Below are positions 13,820 through 16,529 of a stretch of DNA of 16,529 nt, piece after piece. The stretch spans positions 1 through 16,529 of the forward strand of contig JANYBY010000194.1 of NCBI GenBank assembly GCA_025360565.1, in the 5' to 3' direction. The notes under the pieces are model-generated. The model did not search any database, had not been told where the DNA came from, and saw nothing but the letters and a program-made list of their open reading frames with translations. The stretch comes from Bacteroidota bacterium (GTDB lineage: Bacteria; Bacteroidota; Bacteroidia; B-17B0; Aurantibacillaceae). Position 1 is the stretch's first letter. Each line of letters begins with the position of its first letter. The translations under genes and the position numbers were made by a program.

Positions 13820-14536
13820 TTGAAATTCATCGCTAACTATAAGATCCCTCTTTTAACAATATTCATCATATTGTTCATTGATCAGTTCATTAAACTGTAT
13901 ATTAAGCTTCATTATCCTTTAGGCGAAGTTGGCCGCGCTGCCGACTGGTGCATTATTCATTTTACCGAAAACCCCGGCATGGCCTTTGGCTTTGAGTTTG
14001 GGGGCGATTCTGGAAAATTGATCCTCAGTGTTTTCAGGATCTTAGCTTGTATAGGCGGCGGATTTTACATTCGTTACATAATAAAACAAAAAGAACATCC
14101 AGGATTTATTTTTTCCGTTTCACTTATTCTTGCCGGTGCCATGGGTAATATTTTAGACAGCGCTTTTTATGGCTTAATGTTTGATAAGGGAACAGTTTTA
14201 GATCCCGCTACGCAGGAATATATTTTGTACGATGGCGTTGCCGCTATTTCAAAAAAAGGTTACGCGCCCTGCATGTATGGCTGCGTGGTGGATATGTTCT
14301 ATTTCCCGATGTGGAACGGCACGTTCCCAAAATGGATGCCGATCTGGGGTGGCGAAACATTTCAATTCTTCAGGCCCATATTTAATTTTGCCGATGCATC
14401 CATTTCTTTTGGTGTAGGATTTATTATTTTATTTCAGAAAAGATTTTCTAAAAAAAATGTTGAAGCGCATAAAGAAGAAGACAAGGATATTGAACCCGAG
14501 ATTTCTTCGGCACCTGATACAAACCCAAACGTCTAA
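13820..14536 (+). CDS. lspA: Signal peptidase II (lipoprotein signal peptidase)
   Basis: This 238-residue inner-membrane aspartic protease cleaves lipoprotein precursors before the lipidated Cys. Conserved motifs are IDQFIKLYIK (20-29), FTENPGMAFG (48-57), GAMGNILDSAFYG (106-118), VVDMFYFP with catalytic Asp158, and FNFADASIS with catalytic Asp192. Four membrane helices are visible. Compared with the E. coli enzyme (about 164 aa) there are roughly 35 extra residues between GNILDSAFYG and VVDM, plus a charged C-terminal tail rich in Glu and Asp. As I recall, the insert is usual in Bacteroidota LspA. The start is TTG at 13820: an in-frame stop lies at 13793-13795 and no ATG is available between them. 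The gene follows an LEA14-like lipoprotein gene by 44 nt. Confidence 0.93.
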   Translation: MKFIANYKIPLLTIFIILFIDQFIKLYIKLHYPLGEVGRAADWCIIHFTENPGMAFGFEFGGDSGKLILSVFRILACIGGGFYIRYIIKQKEHPGFIFSVSLILAGAMGNILDSAFYGLMFDKGTVLDPATQEYILYDGVAAISKKGYAPCMYGCVVDMFYFPMWNGTFPKWMPIWGGETFQFFRPIFNFADASISFGVGFIILFQKRFSKKNVEAHKEEDKDIEPEISSAPDTNPNV

Positions 14537-14562
14537 TTAATGCGTCACTTTAAAAATAGAGT

Positions 14563-14655
14563 ATGTCAGGTCGAGCTAAGTCGACACCAGAAACCGGAAG
14601 CAAGAATCAAGATTAAAGGGAGGCATGACCGAGACGTATTAACTACATCTCAGTC
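14563..14655. repeat. Structured, REP-like non-coding spacer between lspA and hemH
   Basis: The 134-bp gap holds two hairpins. One is GTCGA/TCGAC (14570-14585, 6-nt loop) within GTCAGGTCGAGCTAAGTCGA, a motif I recall as a recurrent Bacteroidota intergenic palindrome. The other pairs 14627-14638 with 14644-14655. Read as plus-strand RNA it has two C-A mismatches. Read as minus-strand RNA all 12 pairs form (two as G-U), around a GTTAA loop. No gene is seen. Confidence 0.55.
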
Positions 14656-14670
14656 ACAAACTAATTTGCA

Positions 14671-15684
14671 ATGAAGGAAGCGATACTTTTAATAAACCTT
14701 GGCACGCCCGATGCACCAACACCTTCAAAGGTTGGCAAATACCTTACTGAATTTTTAAACGATAAACGGGTAATTGATATTAACGCGATAGGAAGATTTG
14801 CTCTCGTTAATTTAGTGATCGTGCCATTCAGAAGATTTAAATCAGCTAAATTGTATCAAAACATCTGGACAAAAGAGGGCTCTCCCCTCTTATTGAATAG
14901 TATTGCTTTAAAGGAAAAACTGCAACAGCAAGTAGGAGACCGTTATATTGTTGAACTGGCCATGCGATACCAAACCCCGGGTTTAAAAACCGCGCTGGAA
15001 AAACTCCGTCAGCTTCGCCCCGAAAAAATTCACATCTTTCCTTTGTACCCTCAATACGCCAGCTCAAGCACCGGCAGTACCATTGAAGAAGTTTTAAGAT
15101 TAATTAAAGGCTGGGAAGTTATTCCGAACCTTAACATTGTAAGTAAATTTTACGACCATCCAAAATTTATTGAAGCGCTTTTAGCGGAAGGTAAAAAACA
15201 CAATGTAAACGATTACGACCATGTTATTTTCAGTTACCACGGCTTGCCTGAGCGGCAAATTTTAAAAGCATCGGCGCATTACGGAGGCAACACTTGCCAG
15301 ATGGGTGCTTGTTGTAATTCCATTACAAAAAATAACCAGTATTGTTACCGCGCCAATTGTATGGAAACAACACGCTTAATTGTAAAAGGATTAAATATTC
15401 CCGAAGGAAAATACACAAGCACCTTTCAAAGTCGATTAGATGACAAATGGTTAAAGCCTTATAGTGATAAAGTTATTGCGGAACTTGCAAAAAACGGCGC
15501 AAAAAAAATATTAGTATTCTCGCCGGCCTTTGTGGCCGATTGTTTGGAGACCATTTACGAAATTGGCACCGAATACAATGAAATTTTTAAAGAACACGGC
15601 GGCCAAAAAGTTACGCTGGTAAACAGCCTTAATGCCAGTGACGAATGGGTGAAGGCTTTGAAAGAAATTGTTTTAGGAGATTAA
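14671..15684 (+). CDS. hemH: Ferrochelatase
   Basis: This 337-residue enzyme inserts Fe2+ into protoporphyrin IX in the last step of protoheme synthesis. The N-terminus (AILLINLGTPDAPTPSKVGKYL) and the motif FPLYPQYASSSTGS (123-136) are typical. The catalytic His190 is in FSYHGLPER. TSTFQSRL (249-256) and SPAFVADCLETIYEIGTEY, with the conserved Glu293, complete the active site. A cysteine cluster, C209, C214, C215, C225 and C230 (TCQMGACCNS to YCYRANC), lies in the region after the active-site His. As I recall, similar Cys-rich stretches are common in Bacteroidota ferrochelatases; whether they hold a metal is not known to me. It starts with ATG 134 nt after lspA and ends by sharing a TTAA with the convergent ABC permease. 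Confidence 0.95.
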   Translation: MKEAILLINLGTPDAPTPSKVGKYLTEFLNDKRVIDINAIGRFALVNLVIVPFRRFKSAKLYQNIWTKEGSPLLLNSIALKEKLQQQVGDRYIVELAMRYQTPGLKTALEKLRQLRPEKIHIFPLYPQYASSSTGSTIEEVLRLIKGWEVIPNLNIVSKFYDHPKFIEALLAEGKKHNVNDYDHVIFSYHGLPERQILKASAHYGGNTCQMGACCNSITKNNQYCYRANCMETTRLIVKGLNIPEGKYTSTFQSRLDDKWLKPYSDKVIAELAKNGAKKILVFSPAFVADCLETIYEIGTEYNEIFKEHGGQKVTLVNSLNASDEWVKALKEIVLGD

Positions 15685-16529
15685 CTTCCCGCAATGGGTT
15701 TCTCGTCTATTGTTCTTGTATCGAGGGCATCCCGCAAACCGTTACCAACTAACATGAACGAAAGCACCAGGATCATAATTGCAATTCCCGGAAGGAAAGC
15801 GAGGTAAGCTTTATCCATTAAAATATATCCGTAATGCGCGTTGGTCATTTCTCCCCACGACGGTACCGGAGGCTGAGCGCCAATACCAAGGAAACTTAAG
15901 CCGGCCTCGGTTAAAATAGCTGTAGCAAAATTACTGGCGGCCATTACCACAACAGGTCCCATTACATTTGGTAAAATATGGCGGAAAATAATGCGCATGT
16001 TTTTAAAACCCAATGCCCTGCCCGCTTCCACAAATTCTTTTTCGCGAATACTCAAAATTTGTCCGCGCACAATACGGGCCACATCCACCCACATGGTTAA
16101 ACCTACAGCAATAAACACCTGAATAATTCCTTTTCCTAATACTAAAGTAATGGCAATTACCAACAATAAAGTTGGTATGCTCCACACTACATTTATTAAC
16201 CACATAATAGCAGAATCTGTTTTACCTCTGTAATAACCTGCGATTGCTCCCAATAAGATCCCGATAAAAATAGAGATGACAACCGAAACTAATCCCACAC
16301 TTAAACTGATACGTGTGCCTATTAATAACCGGCTTAACATATCACGCCCAAGCAGATCGGTTCCTAAAAAATACTTTTTTGTAACAATATGTTCTCTTTG
16401 TACAATTTCCTGCAACTCTTTCACCGTCATAGTAATTTTTGTTGGCTCATCTAATTTGTAAAAAGACATGGTGCCTTTTTTCGCGTCATACTCAACAGGG
16501 TATTTACTGTCGATCGGATAAATAATGTT
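15681..16529 (-). CDS. ABC transporter permease, OppC/DppC family (5' end outside window)
   Basis: The frame is open to the right edge. The ATG at 16469 is internal, because 20 more in-frame codons without a stop (NIIYPIDSKYPVEYDAKKGT) precede it. The visible part is 282 residues. It has the entry motif KYFLGTDLLGRDMLSRLLIGTRISL, typical of OppC/DppC, and five membrane segments, beginning SVGLVSVVISIFIGILLGAIAGYY. The EAA loop that docks with the ATPase is EAGRALGFKNMRIIFRHILPNV. After it come LTEAGLSFLGIGAQPPVPSWG and the C-terminal GNGLRDALDTR. This is the second permease of a peptide- or nickel-type importer; the N-terminal membrane helix should lie off-window, and the substrate cannot be told. 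Its stop (TTA at 15681-15683 on the plus strand) is interleaved with the hemH stop. Confidence 0.92.
   Translation of the reverse strand, partial: NIIYPIDSKYPVEYDAKKGTMSFYKLDEPTKITMTVKELQEIVQREHIVTKKYFLGTDLLGRDMLSRLLIGTRISLSVGLVSVVISIFIGILLGAIAGYYRGKTDSAIMWLINVVWSIPTLLLVIAITLVLGKGIIQVFIAVGLTMWVDVARIVRGQILSIREKEFVEAGRALGFKNMRIIFRHILPNVMGPVVVMAASNFATAILTEAGLSFLGIGAQPPVPSWGEMTNAHYGYILMDKAYLAFLPGIAIMILVLSFMLVGNGLRDALDTRTIDEKPIAGS

Noticed and set aside
16467..16469. ATG as the true start of the ABC permease
   Set aside because: The frame stays open upstream to the window edge, and an OppC-type protein needs an N-terminal membrane helix before the GTDLLGRD motif.

Overview
The window looks like a chromosomal segment of a Bacteroidota bacterium. 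The DNA is AT-rich. Several secreted proteins carry type IX secretion (T9SS) C-terminal sorting domains. Start codons lack clear Shine-Dalgarno sequences. Two good matches to the Bacteroidota -7 promoter box (TAnnTTTG) are present, and LspA and ferrochelatase have lineage-typical forms. I see no rRNA, tRNA, CRISPR array, intact transposase or phage gene. The genus cannot be named from the sequence alone.

Layout. (1) Positions 1-3414, minus strand: a three-gene set made of a helical-repeat protein of unknown function (501 aa), a SiaC-family regulatory phosphoprotein, and the N-terminal 492 residues of a TPR sensor. The sensor runs off the left edge, and its linker is the kind that normally precedes a SpoIIE/PP2C phosphatase domain. 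This looks like a phosphorylation switch. (2) 3415-3618: a divergent promoter region with a 14-bp direct repeat. (3) 3619-7174, plus strand: two secreted T9SS cargo proteins in tandem, a right-handed beta-helix protein and a protein with an unrecognised central domain, closed by a strong terminator. (4) 7255-8454: glycine C-acetyltransferase (kbl). (5) 8455-8895: a gene-free stretch between converging genes, filled with small REP-like palindromes in two repeated units. (6) 8896-11585, minus strand: an Hsp15-like S4 RNA-binding protein coupled to a small secreted FnIII-like/T9SS protein, then an 87-bp inverted-repeat element, then a secreted Asp-box (BNR) beta-propeller protein. (7) 11658-15684, plus strand: an M20 dipeptidase, a small CBU_0592-like membrane protein, an LEA14-like lipoprotein, signal peptidase II (lspA), a structured non-coding spacer, and ferrochelatase (hemH). 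(8) 15681-16529, minus strand: an OppC/DppC-type ABC permease that runs off the right edge; its stop codon is interleaved with that of hemH in a single TTAA.

Most of the window is ordinary housekeeping and secretome content. The parts most worth a second look are the SiaC/TPR-phosphatase set with its uncharacterised 501-aa partner, the unrecognised domain in the 437-aa T9SS protein, and the three different families of palindromic intergenic DNA (8461-8718, 9896-9982, 14563-14655).

Four genes appear to use non-ATG starts (TTG at 1478 and 13820, GTG at 9273 and 13055). Both GTG starts overlap the previous stop as TAGTG, which suggests translational coupling.
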